Part shown: positions 57,112-64,000 of the stretch, piece after piece
How the letters are laid out: every line of letters starts with the position of its first letter
Numbering within the stretch: the first letter of the stretch is position 1
Assembly (NCBI RefSeq): GCF_900163965.1
Contig: NZ_FULE01000027.1
Span: forward strand, 1-64,000
From: Vibrio ruber DSM 16370
GTDB taxonomy: Bacteria; Pseudomonadota; Gammaproteobacteria; Enterobacterales; Vibrionaceae
Direction of reading: 5' to 3'
DNA: 64,000 nucleotides
Position numbers and translations under genes: made by a program
The notes under the pieces: generated by a model
The model's database searches: none
Seen by the model: the letters and a program-made list of their open reading frames with translations, nothing else
Told to the model about the DNA's origin: nothing

Positions 57112-57900
57112 TTACCGGCCGAACTGTTCGACAATCGGTGCATGTCTGGACTGATATAAAGCTTGTTTGAGTTTACCTTGTTGTTGATATTGCAGTAATA
57201 ACTGTTGAAGCAAGGGCTGAAGCACTGAAGGGCTCATGCCGGAAGTAAGCGTCGGTTCATAGAGGAGTTTCAGTAATATGATATCCAAAGGAGACAGGAA
57301 ATCATCGGGGGTTTTGTCATTGAATATCGAAGGGTAAGCCTGCTCCGAATCATTGAATAGCCCAAGTGCCTGAGTCGATTCTTCAATAATACATCCGAGT
57401 AATTTACCGTGAGAGCGAGCCTGATCGACAGGAATAATCACGGTTGCCCGACGGATTTCATGGCTGTCGGGGTCGAGCTTGACACCAAACATACAGACCG
57501 AGCCATAGATATTGTTTAGGGCTTTTTCCCCCAGCTCCGTCCGAATAATTTTTTGCCACTCAGACTGGCGTGTAAAATACCAAATAAAATTGGCATCGGC
57601 ACGCCGGGCAACAACCGTGATCGGGAGATGTGTCAGTTGGGCGAGGTGAGCCAGATGAAGGCGGGCCATTTCTTCGTGTAATGCCTGATGACCGACATCA
57701 TGCCGGAACCACACGCGAATCGGGTGAGACCATTTAGCCAGACGCGGTGCTGTGGTCGATGTAAATTCGTATTCGAGTGCGACATGGAAGAAAGCATTCT
57801 CAATAAATGCCGGGCGTTCCCATGTCGGCAAGGCTGCGACCACTGTGTGGCTGAAGAACATTATTGTCATCATCAACCCGTACAGTAATCGCCATCGCAT
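57112..57900 (-). CDS. DUF2927 domain-containing secreted protein
   Basis: 262 residues from ATG 57900; sapF ends only 1 bp before (TAA then T then ATG) and GGAAGAG is upstream. A signal peptide (MRWRLLYGLMMTIMFFSHTVVAA) precedes a DUF2927 domain: KWSHPIRVWFRHDVGHQALHE, FIWYFTRQSEWQKII, a CMFGVK segment and IIPVDQARSHGKLLGCIIEES, then TQALGLFND. The IIEES and two spaced cysteines suggest a periplasmic globular protein. Function unknown. Its position at the end of the sap operon suggests a link to that transporter. Confidence 0.8.
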   Translation of the reverse strand: MRWRLLYGLMMTIMFFSHTVVAALPTWERPAFIENAFFHVALEYEFTSTTAPRLAKWSHPIRVWFRHDVGHQALHEEMARLHLAHLAQLTHLPITVVARRADANFIWYFTRQSEWQKIIRTELGEKALNNIYGSVCMFGVKLDPDSHEIRRATVIIPVDQARSHGKLLGCIIEESTQALGLFNDSEQAYPSIFNDKTPDDFLSPLDIILLKLLYEPTLTSGMSPSVLQPLLQQLLLQYQQQGKLKQALYQSRHAPIVEQFGR

Positions 57901-57901
57901 A

Positions 57902-58699
57902 TTACTCTTCCGTCCCAAACTCTGGGATGCGACTGAAATGACTTTCGATCATCCGTTGTGTGACGATATGTTGCGGATTCGAAAGGACATTTTCGGTATA
58001 GCCGGATTCAACCACTTTCCCCTCATGCATGACGATGACTTTATCGGTGATATGTTTAATCACACCAAGGTGCTGGGAAACATAGACAAAAGAAACCCCC
58101 ATTTCGTCCTGCAGTTCCATCAGGAGGTTAATGATCTGCGACCGCATCGCCATATCGAGACCATTTAATGCTTCATCGGCCACAATAATAGATGGCTGCA
58201 AAATGAGTGCTCTGGCGAGACACACCCGTTGTTTTTGCCCTGTAGCCAGCATCTGAGGATAGAAATAGGCATGTTCGGGGAGCAAGCCAACCCGTAACAA
58301 GGTATCTTTCACCCGCTTCTGGCGAGCGTCGGCTAACATTTCGGTATTCCGCTTCAGTGGCCCTTCCAAAATGCGTCCGATCTGAATTTTAGGATTCAGT
58401 GATGTATTCGGATCCTGAAAAATCATGCGGATGAGCTTACATCGGGTCGCGTAATCTTTATGCGCCAGACGTTCGCCATTGACTCTGATTTCTCCCGTTG
58501 TCGGTTCGACCATTCCCGATAACATGCGGGCAAGCGTTGACTTGCCCGAACCGTTTTGTCCGATAAATCCAATGGTTTGACCGGCTTCCAGTGTGAAATC
58601 AACCGACTCGACAGCATGATGAATCTTTTTCTTAAACAAGCTGGGACGAGTGATAAAAGTCTTGGATAAATCAGAAACTTCTAACAGCGGAATCGTCAT
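57902..58699 (-). CDS. sapF: SapF, ATP-binding protein of the Sap ABC transporter
   Basis: 265 residues. Walker [10 protein letters not shown], signature [16 protein letters not shown], Walker [13 protein letters not shown], switch histidine in YVSQHLGVI. The signature reads LATGQ rather than LSGGQ, as in some Sap ATPases. It pairs with SapD as the second nucleotide-binding subunit. The start overlaps the sapD end by 4 bp. The Sap system resists antimicrobial peptides and, in E. coli, SapBCDF has been linked to putrescine export. Confidence 0.95.
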   Translation of the reverse strand: MTIPLLEVSDLSKTFITRPSLFKKKIHHAVESVDFTLEAGQTIGFIGQNGSGKSTLARMLSGMVEPTTGEIRVNGERLAHKDYATRCKLIRMIFQDPNTSLNPKIQIGRILEGPLKRNTEMLADARQKRVKDTLLRVGLLPEHAYFYPQMLATGQKQRVCLARALILQPSIIVADEALNGLDMAMRSQIINLLMELQDEMGVSFVYVSQHLGVIKHITDKVIVMHEGKVVESGYTENVLSNPQHIVTQRMIESHFSRIPEFGTEE

Positions 58700-59691
58700 T
58701 GTGTCTCCTCCATATTCAGCGGGTAGTGGCAGGAGTATTTATGATTCTTAATCCAGCGACTTTTCGGCATCTCAACACACTGGCGTTGCGCATAAGGGCA
58801 TCTTGGACCCAGTCGGCAACCAATTGGCAGATGTTGCAGTGGTGGAATTGATCCCGGCAGTGAGTTCAATTTCTGCTTATGCGGGATGGATGAACTGAAA
58901 TCCGGCATGGCCGTCAGTAGGGCGACCGTATATGGGTGTTTCGGCGTTGCCAGAATATTATTCGTCATTGCAGACTCGATTGACTGACCACAGTACATTA
59001 CGGTAATCCGATGCGCCCATTGTGTAATGGTGGTCAGGTCGTGTCCGATTAACAAAATTGTTGTGTTATTGACCTGATTCATCCGACTTAACAAGCGCAA
59101 AATCTGCGACTGTGTGATTGGATCGAGGTCGTTGGTCGGTTCATCTGCTATCAACAATTTGGGTTGGGTCGCAATCGCCATTGCGATCATAACTTTCTGA
59201 CATTCACCGTCAGTAATTTCATAAGGATAGCTTTTTAAAATACGATGGTGATCTTTAATCCCGACTTTATGCAGTAAAGCAATGGCTTGCTTTTTACGCC
59301 ATGAAAACCGTTGCCACCATGAGCCTTTAAATGTGTGAGACGGGATGGATTCGATCAACTGTTTGCCGACTTCATCTGAAGGGTCAAGACATGTTGAAGG
59401 TTCCTGAAAGATCATGGCAATATCCCGGGCGATCACTCGTCGTCGTTCCCGCGGCGTCAGTTGCAGCAAATCGATATTGCCCAGCCTCATCCGGTCAGCG
59501 GTAATTCGCCAGTTTTCTTTACATACACCGACAATAGCTTTGGCTACAAGGCTTTTACCTGAACCTGATTCACCGACCAAACCACGAATTTCACCTTCAC
59601 TCATGGTCAGACTGATGCGATCAACCGCTTTGACAAGCCCCTGCGGTGTATCGATTTCAATCGTCAGATGACGAATATCCAGTATTGGCAT
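58696..59691 (-). CDS. sapD: SapD, ATP-binding protein of the Sap ABC transporter
   Basis: 331 residues. Walker [11 protein letters not shown]-loop [13 protein letters not shown], signature-like [16 protein letters not shown] (unusual, in place of LSGGQ), Walker [13 protein letters not shown]. The C-terminal extension ends in a cysteine-bearing oligopeptide-type region, [18 protein letters not shown], as in DppD/OppD. It is ATP-binding for K+ transport by Trk in E. coli as well as the Sap transporter. It shares the sapC stop base and overlaps sapF by 4 bp. Confidence 0.95.
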   Translation of the reverse strand: MPILDIRHLTIEIDTPQGLVKAVDRISLTMSEGEIRGLVGESGSGKSLVAKAIVGVCKENWRITADRMRLGNIDLLQLTPRERRRVIARDIAMIFQEPSTCLDPSDEVGKQLIESIPSHTFKGSWWQRFSWRKKQAIALLHKVGIKDHHRILKSYPYEITDGECQKVMIAMAIATQPKLLIADEPTNDLDPITQSQILRLLSRMNQVNNTTILLIGHDLTTITQWAHRITVMYCGQSIESAMTNNILATPKHPYTVALLTAMPDFSSSIPHKQKLNSLPGSIPPLQHLPIGCRLGPRCPYAQRQCVEMPKSRWIKNHKYSCHYPLNMEETQ

Positions 59692-60578
59692 TATTCGACC
59701 CCCTCATTGAGTGATTGACGAGCACCTTCACCCACAAGATTGACAATAATCACCGTAAACATGATTGTCAAACCGGGGAGTACCACCGTCCAAGGTGCGA
59801 GATAAAGCAGTTCTACGGAGTCCCCGAGAATCGCGCCCCACTCAGAAGTGGACGATTGTGCCCCTAATCCCAGAAAGCCCAGAGAGGTGATATCCAAGAT
59901 AGCAACCGTCATGGCGAAGTTAATCTCTAACACCAGGGTTGATAAGATATTGGGTAAAATAGAATACCAAAGCAGGTAAATATCTTTTGCCCCATCCAGT
60001 CTGGCGGCCATAATGTAATCTTTTCCGACTTCATTATGGACAGCGGTATAAGCTGAACGAATAAACCGGGGAATCAGCGCCAGCCCGATTGCCAGCAGAA
60101 TATTGGATTCACCTACGCCAAGAATCGCGACAAAAATAATCGCGAGCAGCAGTGATGGAATTGACATGATGGTGTCCATCAGGTGATTCAAAATACTCGA
60201 AAGCAATCCGGAGGTCATCCCTGCCGAGATACCGATAATCGAACCGACACAGGTAGCGAACAGAGTCAGCAGTACCGCATTACCAAAAGAGTGCCGGGCT
60301 CCTTCAATTAAACGAGACAAAATATCCCGGCCGAGATCATCGGTACCAAAGAAATATTCGACTGAGCCAGCCGGATCCCAAGAAGGAGGAACGAGCAAAT
60401 GACTGGTATGTGCTTGAGGATCATGTGGGGTAATCCAAGGCGCGAAAACAGTAATAATGATCAAAGCAAGCAGGCACCATAGCCCGAACATTGCCAGATT
60501 GTTGTTACGAAAACTTCGCCAGAACCGCTCGAACTGGGTTGGGATATGCTCTTCCTGATAGATATTATTTGTTAGCAT
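59691..60578 (-). CDS. sapC: SapC, permease of the Sap ABC transporter
   Basis: 295 residues. Six spans typical of the DppC class, with the cytoplasmic EAA-type loop seen as [28 protein letters not shown] and [22 protein letters not shown] after the first span. It forms the channel with SapB. Its start overlaps sapB by 14 bp, and the end shares one base with sapD. Confidence 0.96.
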   Translation of the reverse strand: MLTNNIYQEEHIPTQFERFWRSFRNNNLAMFGLWCLLALIIITVFAPWITPHDPQAHTSHLLVPPSWDPAGSVEYFFGTDDLGRDILSRLIEGARHSFGNAVLLTLFATCVGSIIGISAGMTSGLLSSILNHLMDTIMSIPSLLLAIIFVAILGVGESNILLAIGLALIPRFIRSAYTAVHNEVGKDYIMAARLDGAKDIYLLWYSILPNILSTLVLEINFAMTVAILDITSLGFLGLGAQSSTSEWGAILGDSVELLYLAPWTVVLPGLTIMFTVIIVNLVGEGARQSLNEGVE

Positions 60579-61527
60579 ACCAAGCTTTCCTTACGAACGG
60601 ATTAATCAGGGCACCGAGCAAATCAGATAAAATGTTGGCGGTAAGCACAAGGGTTGAAACTGAAATTACACCGGCTTGAATCGAAACTAAGTCTTCATTG
60701 GCTAAAGCATCCAGCAGCCATCTGCCAATCCCCGGCCAGTTAAAGATAGATTCGGTGATAATCGCAAATGTCAGCATAGTTGAAAGCTGGACACCAAACT
60801 TAGGAATAATCGGCGGAATTGCATTACGTAGTACATGTTCTCTGATTATTTGATATTGCGAGAGGCCGCGGATTCTTGCGACCCGGATATAGTTCTGATT
60901 CATGACCTCTGCGACAGATGTCCGCATTAAGCGGATGACCTGAGTCGTCGGTGCCAACGCCAGTACGGTACAGGGGAGTATCAGGTGAGAAATGACACTT
61001 TGCAGAATCTGAGGGCGGTAGACACTTTCGGACATAAAAGCATCAATTAATGCAAATCCTGTTACATGCTTAATATTATACAGCAGGTCATAACGGCCGG
61101 AGACCGGAAAAATTTCGTAATTCAGCGAGAACACCAGCAGCAACATCAGTGCAATCCAATAGATCGGTGCAGAGTAGCCACACATGGATACAAAAGAAAT
61201 GACAGTGTCGATCCATTTTCCCTGTTTCATACCGGCAATTGTCCCGATTGGGATGCCGATCATTAATGAAATCATAAAGGCAAACAGACAAAGTTCCAGC
61301 GTGGCCGGAAAGACAATAGCTAATTCATCAATGACGGGTATTCCTGAGCGGTTGACGCCAAAGTTGAGTTGGCTGATTTCAGACACATAAGTGAACCAAC
61401 CTTGCCAGAAACTCTCTAGTGCCCAGTGAGAATAAGGGTCGAATCTAAGAATACTGTATCCGACCAGCGTCAGAATCAACAGCGTAATGACAAAGAGGTT
61501 AAATTTACGGATTGAGTAGAGAAGCAT
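60565..61527 (-). CDS. sapB: SapB, permease of the Sap ABC transporter
   Basis: 320 residues. DppB-class permease with an EAA loop in MNQNYIRVARIRGLSQYQIIREHVLRNAI. The first span is MLLYSIRKFNLFVITLLILT, and the periplasmic region between spans 1 and 2 contains FGVNRSGIPVIDELAIVFPATLEL. It overlaps sapC by 14 bp and its start shares a base with the sapA stop. Confidence 0.96.
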   Translation of the reverse strand: MLLYSIRKFNLFVITLLILTLVGYSILRFDPYSHWALESFWQGWFTYVSEISQLNFGVNRSGIPVIDELAIVFPATLELCLFAFMISLMIGIPIGTIAGMKQGKWIDTVISFVSMCGYSAPIYWIALMLLLVFSLNYEIFPVSGRYDLLYNIKHVTGFALIDAFMSESVYRPQILQSVISHLILPCTVLALAPTTQVIRLMRTSVAEVMNQNYIRVARIRGLSQYQIIREHVLRNAIPPIIPKFGVQLSTMLTFAIITESIFNWPGIGRWLLDALANEDLVSIQAGVISVSTLVLTANILSDLLGALINPFVRKAWYANK

Positions 61528-63149
61528 TATTTTATCCTCTCAACCATATTAAAAGGCTGTACATTGAATGGACTGAGCTGAAAACCAGTCAATGAGTCAT
61601 TATATGCCTTAAATTGCATTCCGTGGGCGATCGGAATGACCGGGAACTCTTGGTTAATAATATTTTGGGCCTGTTTGTAAAGGTTGAGGCGGTAACGATG
61701 ACGGTCAACCTCTAAGGCAAGATTCAGGAGAAAATCAAAGTCTTCATTGCACCATTTAGAGAGATTGATACCTTCTTGTCTCGCATCACAAGAGAGAATT
61801 GGACGCAGAAAACTATCCGGATCTCCGGTTCGTCCTGACCAGCCGGTCAGATATAAATCCACATCAGCGTAATCGGAGCGATTTTGTCGGTCAATCCGCT
61901 CTTCGGGGACAAGGTGAAGCGTTATGCCAATATCTTTCAGGTTTGCCTGAATGAGCTCCGCCGTTTTACGTGGGCTCGGATTGTAAGCGGTCGGTTCGAG
62001 TGGCACCAACATGGAAAGTTCCAATCCGTTACTGAACCCGGCATCACGAAGCAATCCTACAGAATAACTACGATCATAACGCACCTGAACCGCATCTTTT
62101 TGATAGGCCCAAGATGTCGGGGGAAGAATGTTATAGGCAATTCTGCCGGTGCCATAATAAACCGAGTCCAAAATGTTCTGTCGGTTAATGGCAAAACTCA
62201 GCGCTTTACGAACGCGGGGATCACTGATCGCCGGGTGAGTGGTATTTACCGCAATAAACGAGACATTCATGGCGGGGGTAGAGCTGAGCGAAATATGCTT
62301 TTGCTGTTCGATGATCGGAATTTGGCTTGAGATCGGTGTGCTGAGGACATCGCACTCATTACGCAGTAATTTTGCCAGTGTTCCTGTACCACGCTGGGCA
62401 ATATCAAACACAACCTGTTGCATTTTTGGCAGCCCTTTCCAGTAGAGTGGATGTCTTTTTAGCCTGATGAAGTCGCTTACCTGCATCTCATCAAGATAGA
62501 AAGGACCGGTACCGACAGGATGGGTGTCGATCATCGCTTTCTCATCTGCGTAAACCAGTTGATCGGCATACTCTTTCGAGAGAATAACAGCATGAGTCGT
62601 GGCGATATTTGCCAGAAAACTATTGTCAGGTCGTCGTAAGGTGAATTGCACGGTATAGGGATCCAGTGCATCAACACTTTTAACCAGATGTTTGAAATTA
62701 ATACCGGCAAACCACGGATAACTACTGTTTCCGACATTATGAAATGGATTGTATGAACTCAGGATGCGATCAAAGCTAAATACAACATCTTCAGCATTCA
62801 GATTACGGGATGGGCTAAACCACTTCGTCTGTTGAAAAGACACATGATGACGGAGGTAGAATGTATACACTGTGCCTTGTTCATTCACCGTCCAACGTTC
62901 AGCCAGATTGGGTGAAGGACGTTGCGTTTGGGGATCAAGAACGAGCAGCGTGTCATAAATTTGGGGGCCGAGGGATTCAGCAGTAATGCCACTATCAACC
63001 AATTGAGGGTTAAGTGTATCCGGCGTACCTTGCCCACAATAGACGAAGCCTGTCTGTCTGATTTCGCTATGATCGGTATTCTGGTCATTACAGCCTGTTA
63101 AGAGTCCCAGACCGCAGAAACTCAAGGTGAGTTTTATCAGTATTTTCAT
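61527..63149 (-). CDS. sapA: SapA, substrate-binding protein (lipoprotein form)
   Basis: 540 residues, SBP family 5 (oligopeptide/antimicrobial-peptide type). The signal ends in the lipobox L-T-G-C20, so the mature protein is anchored by lipid, unlike the soluble SapA of E. coli. Family segments: GTPDTLNPQLVDSGITAESL, FYLRHHVSFQQTKWFSPSRNLNAEDVVFSFDRI, LSFAINRQNILDSVYYGTG, GWSGRTGDPDSFLRPILSC, FPVIPIAHGMQFKAYNDSL. It captures peptides or polyamines for SapBC. It is the first gene of the operon; the 121-bp interval to pspF must hold the promoter. Confidence 0.95.
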   Translation of the reverse strand: MKILIKLTLSFCGLGLLTGCNDQNTDHSEIRQTGFVYCGQGTPDTLNPQLVDSGITAESLGPQIYDTLLVLDPQTQRPSPNLAERWTVNEQGTVYTFYLRHHVSFQQTKWFSPSRNLNAEDVVFSFDRILSSYNPFHNVGNSSYPWFAGINFKHLVKSVDALDPYTVQFTLRRPDNSFLANIATTHAVILSKEYADQLVYADEKAMIDTHPVGTGPFYLDEMQVSDFIRLKRHPLYWKGLPKMQQVVFDIAQRGTGTLAKLLRNECDVLSTPISSQIPIIEQQKHISLSSTPAMNVSFIAVNTTHPAISDPRVRKALSFAINRQNILDSVYYGTGRIAYNILPPTSWAYQKDAVQVRYDRSYSVGLLRDAGFSNGLELSMLVPLEPTAYNPSPRKTAELIQANLKDIGITLHLVPEERIDRQNRSDYADVDLYLTGWSGRTGDPDSFLRPILSCDARQEGINLSKWCNEDFDFLLNLALEVDRHRYRLNLYKQAQNIINQEFPVIPIAHGMQFKAYNDSLTGFQLSPFNVQPFNMVERIK

Positions 63150-63270
63150 TTTAAAAGCGAATATATAAAGCGGGGCTTATTAAGCCACGGTAATCTGCCT
63201 CAAACAAGCGGCTAATTTACCACTTTTATATAGGGGAACCAATGAAAAACACAGTGAATTGATTCATAAC

Positions 63271-64000
63271 TTACTCATTTTTGGTTGTGAGTTGATGTTT
63301 TCGGATGAGACCTCTTAGTTGATGATAGCTTAATCCTAGCAGCTGAGCGGCATTTTTTTGATTATATTTAGCTTCTATCAGTGCCTGTGTAATTACGTGA
63401 CACTCTTGTGTGTCTACCCATGATCTGAAATTAAGGGGAAATACGATATCATTTGTGTGCTGGGTATCTTGACGGGTTGGCGGAGTCTGCACCGTGTGAA
63501 TATCCGTTTCCTCAGTGGCTCTGACAGCGCTGTTGTTGTCGCAAGATGCCGGCCACTGGTGTTGAAATGGATTCAGTACCAACTCGTCAATAGGATGCTC
63601 GACTGAACGATGTTGGTAGACTGCGCGTTCAACCACATTTTTTAACTCCCGGATATTGCCGGGCCAGCGATAGCTGAGTAATTTGTCACAGGCTTGCTGA
63701 CTAAATCCCGGAAAGTAGGGGAGTTCGATTTCATGACACATCCGTATGGCATAGTGTTCGGCAAGCAGGAGAATATCTTCGGGTCTTTCCCGGAGTGGTG
63801 GCAGATGAATAATATCAAAAGCTAACCGATCCAATAAATCGGCGCGGAATTCGTTGCGTTCAGCCATGGAGAGTAAGTCACCATTGGTTGCACAAATCAG
63901 GCGCACATCGGTTTTGAGCGTTTTTGAACCGCCGACCCGCTCATACTCCCCGTATTCAATCACCCGCAACAGTTTCTCTTGAACATTCAGGGGGGCGGCT
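63271..64000 (-). CDS. pspF: PspF, sigma54 activator of the phage-shock response (partial)
   Basis: The frame is still open at base 64000, so only the C-terminal 242 residues are present. Visible are the AAA+ sensor region (KTDVRLICATNGDLLSMAERNEFRADLLDRLAFDIIHLPPLRERPEDI) after AAPLNVQEKLLRVIEYGEYE, and the Fis-type HTH at the end (AKYNQKNAAQLLGLSYHQLRGLIRKH). It activates the pspABC promoter with sigma-54; PspA inhibits it. It has no response regulator domain visible. It lies just upstream of sapA on the same strand, as in other Gammaproteobacteria where psp and sap loci are neighbours. Confidence 0.93.
   Translation of the reverse strand, partial: AAPLNVQEKLLRVIEYGEYERVGGSKTLKTDVRLICATNGDLLSMAERNEFRADLLDRLAFDIIHLPPLRERPEDILLLAEHYAIRMCHEIELPYFPGFSQQACDKLLSYRWPGNIRELKNVVERAVYQHRSVEHPIDELVLNPFQHQWPASCDNNSAVRATEETDIHTVQTPPTRQDTQHTNDIVFPLNFRSWVDTQECHVITQALIEAKYNQKNAAQLLGLSYHQLRGLIRKHQLTTKNE

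Overview
This 64 kb window is a stretch of chromosome from a gammaproteobacterium of the Vibrionaceae, almost certainly a Vibrio. The evidence is the set of families typical of vibrios (pilotin AspS beside metE, DUF3392, DUF3334, DUF3581, EfpL, VarA, the long Vibrio-type PurC) and gene order that matches remembered Vibrio synteny (metR/metE/aspS; trxB-cydDC; maeA/purC; efpL/polB/varA-uvrC-pgsA; sapABCDF beside pspF). The species cannot be fixed from the sequence. The window is mostly core metabolism. It has no rRNA, no tRNA that I could see, no CRISPR, no prophage and no complete insertion sequence.

Layout. 1-2.9 kb: ygiQ (cut by the window edge), a membrane protein, a DUF4250 protein and an Lrp/AsnC regulator. 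3.1-7.2 kb: a PLP enzyme of the trans-sulfuration family divergent from that regulator, then a three-gene polar amino acid ABC importer. 7.2-11.2 kb: metR divergent from metE, with two MetJ-like boxes between them, then the T2SS pilotin aspS. 11.2-15.1 kb: yciI, yciA, yciB, a small lipoprotein and a dicarboxylate/glutamate symporter. 15.4-22.3 kb: the complete trpEGDC(F)BA operon with a promoter overlapped by a clear TrpR operator; its leader ORF has lost all Trp codons and no attenuator terminator is visible. 22.3-24.9 kb: rnmAM (yciV), yciO and rluB.

25-29.6 kb: trxB-cydD-cydC. At 29.8-30.1 kb lies a 270-bp MITE-like element with terminal inverted repeats, CTAG flanks and two long compound hairpins. 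It is followed by a translationally overlapping pair, a 2OG-Fe(II) dioxygenase and a cysteine-desulfurase-like PLP enzyme that seems to lack the catalytic cysteine. 32-42.6 kb: DUF2797, sanA, DUF3392, maeA, a small unknown, purC (perfect PurR box), sulA (perfect LexA box), a Sel1/TM/J-domain protein, an OmpA-like lipoprotein, DUF2786 and DUF3334.

42.8-56 kb: ydiJ, a methyltransferase-family membrane protein, DUF3581, efpL with a coupled DNA-mimic gene, a nucleotidyltransferase-like gene with an altered active site, polB, a small unknown, then varA-uvrC-pgsA. 56-64 kb: a lone fetB permease, then sapA-B-C-D-F with a DUF2927 gene attached to its end, and the C-terminal part of pspF running off the right edge.

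The points most worth following up are the degenerate trp attenuator, the MITE and a possible orphan end of it at the sulA stop codon, the dioxygenase/PLP pair, the Sel1-TM-J protein, and the sap-linked DUF2927 gene. I did not find a clear new defence or mobile system.
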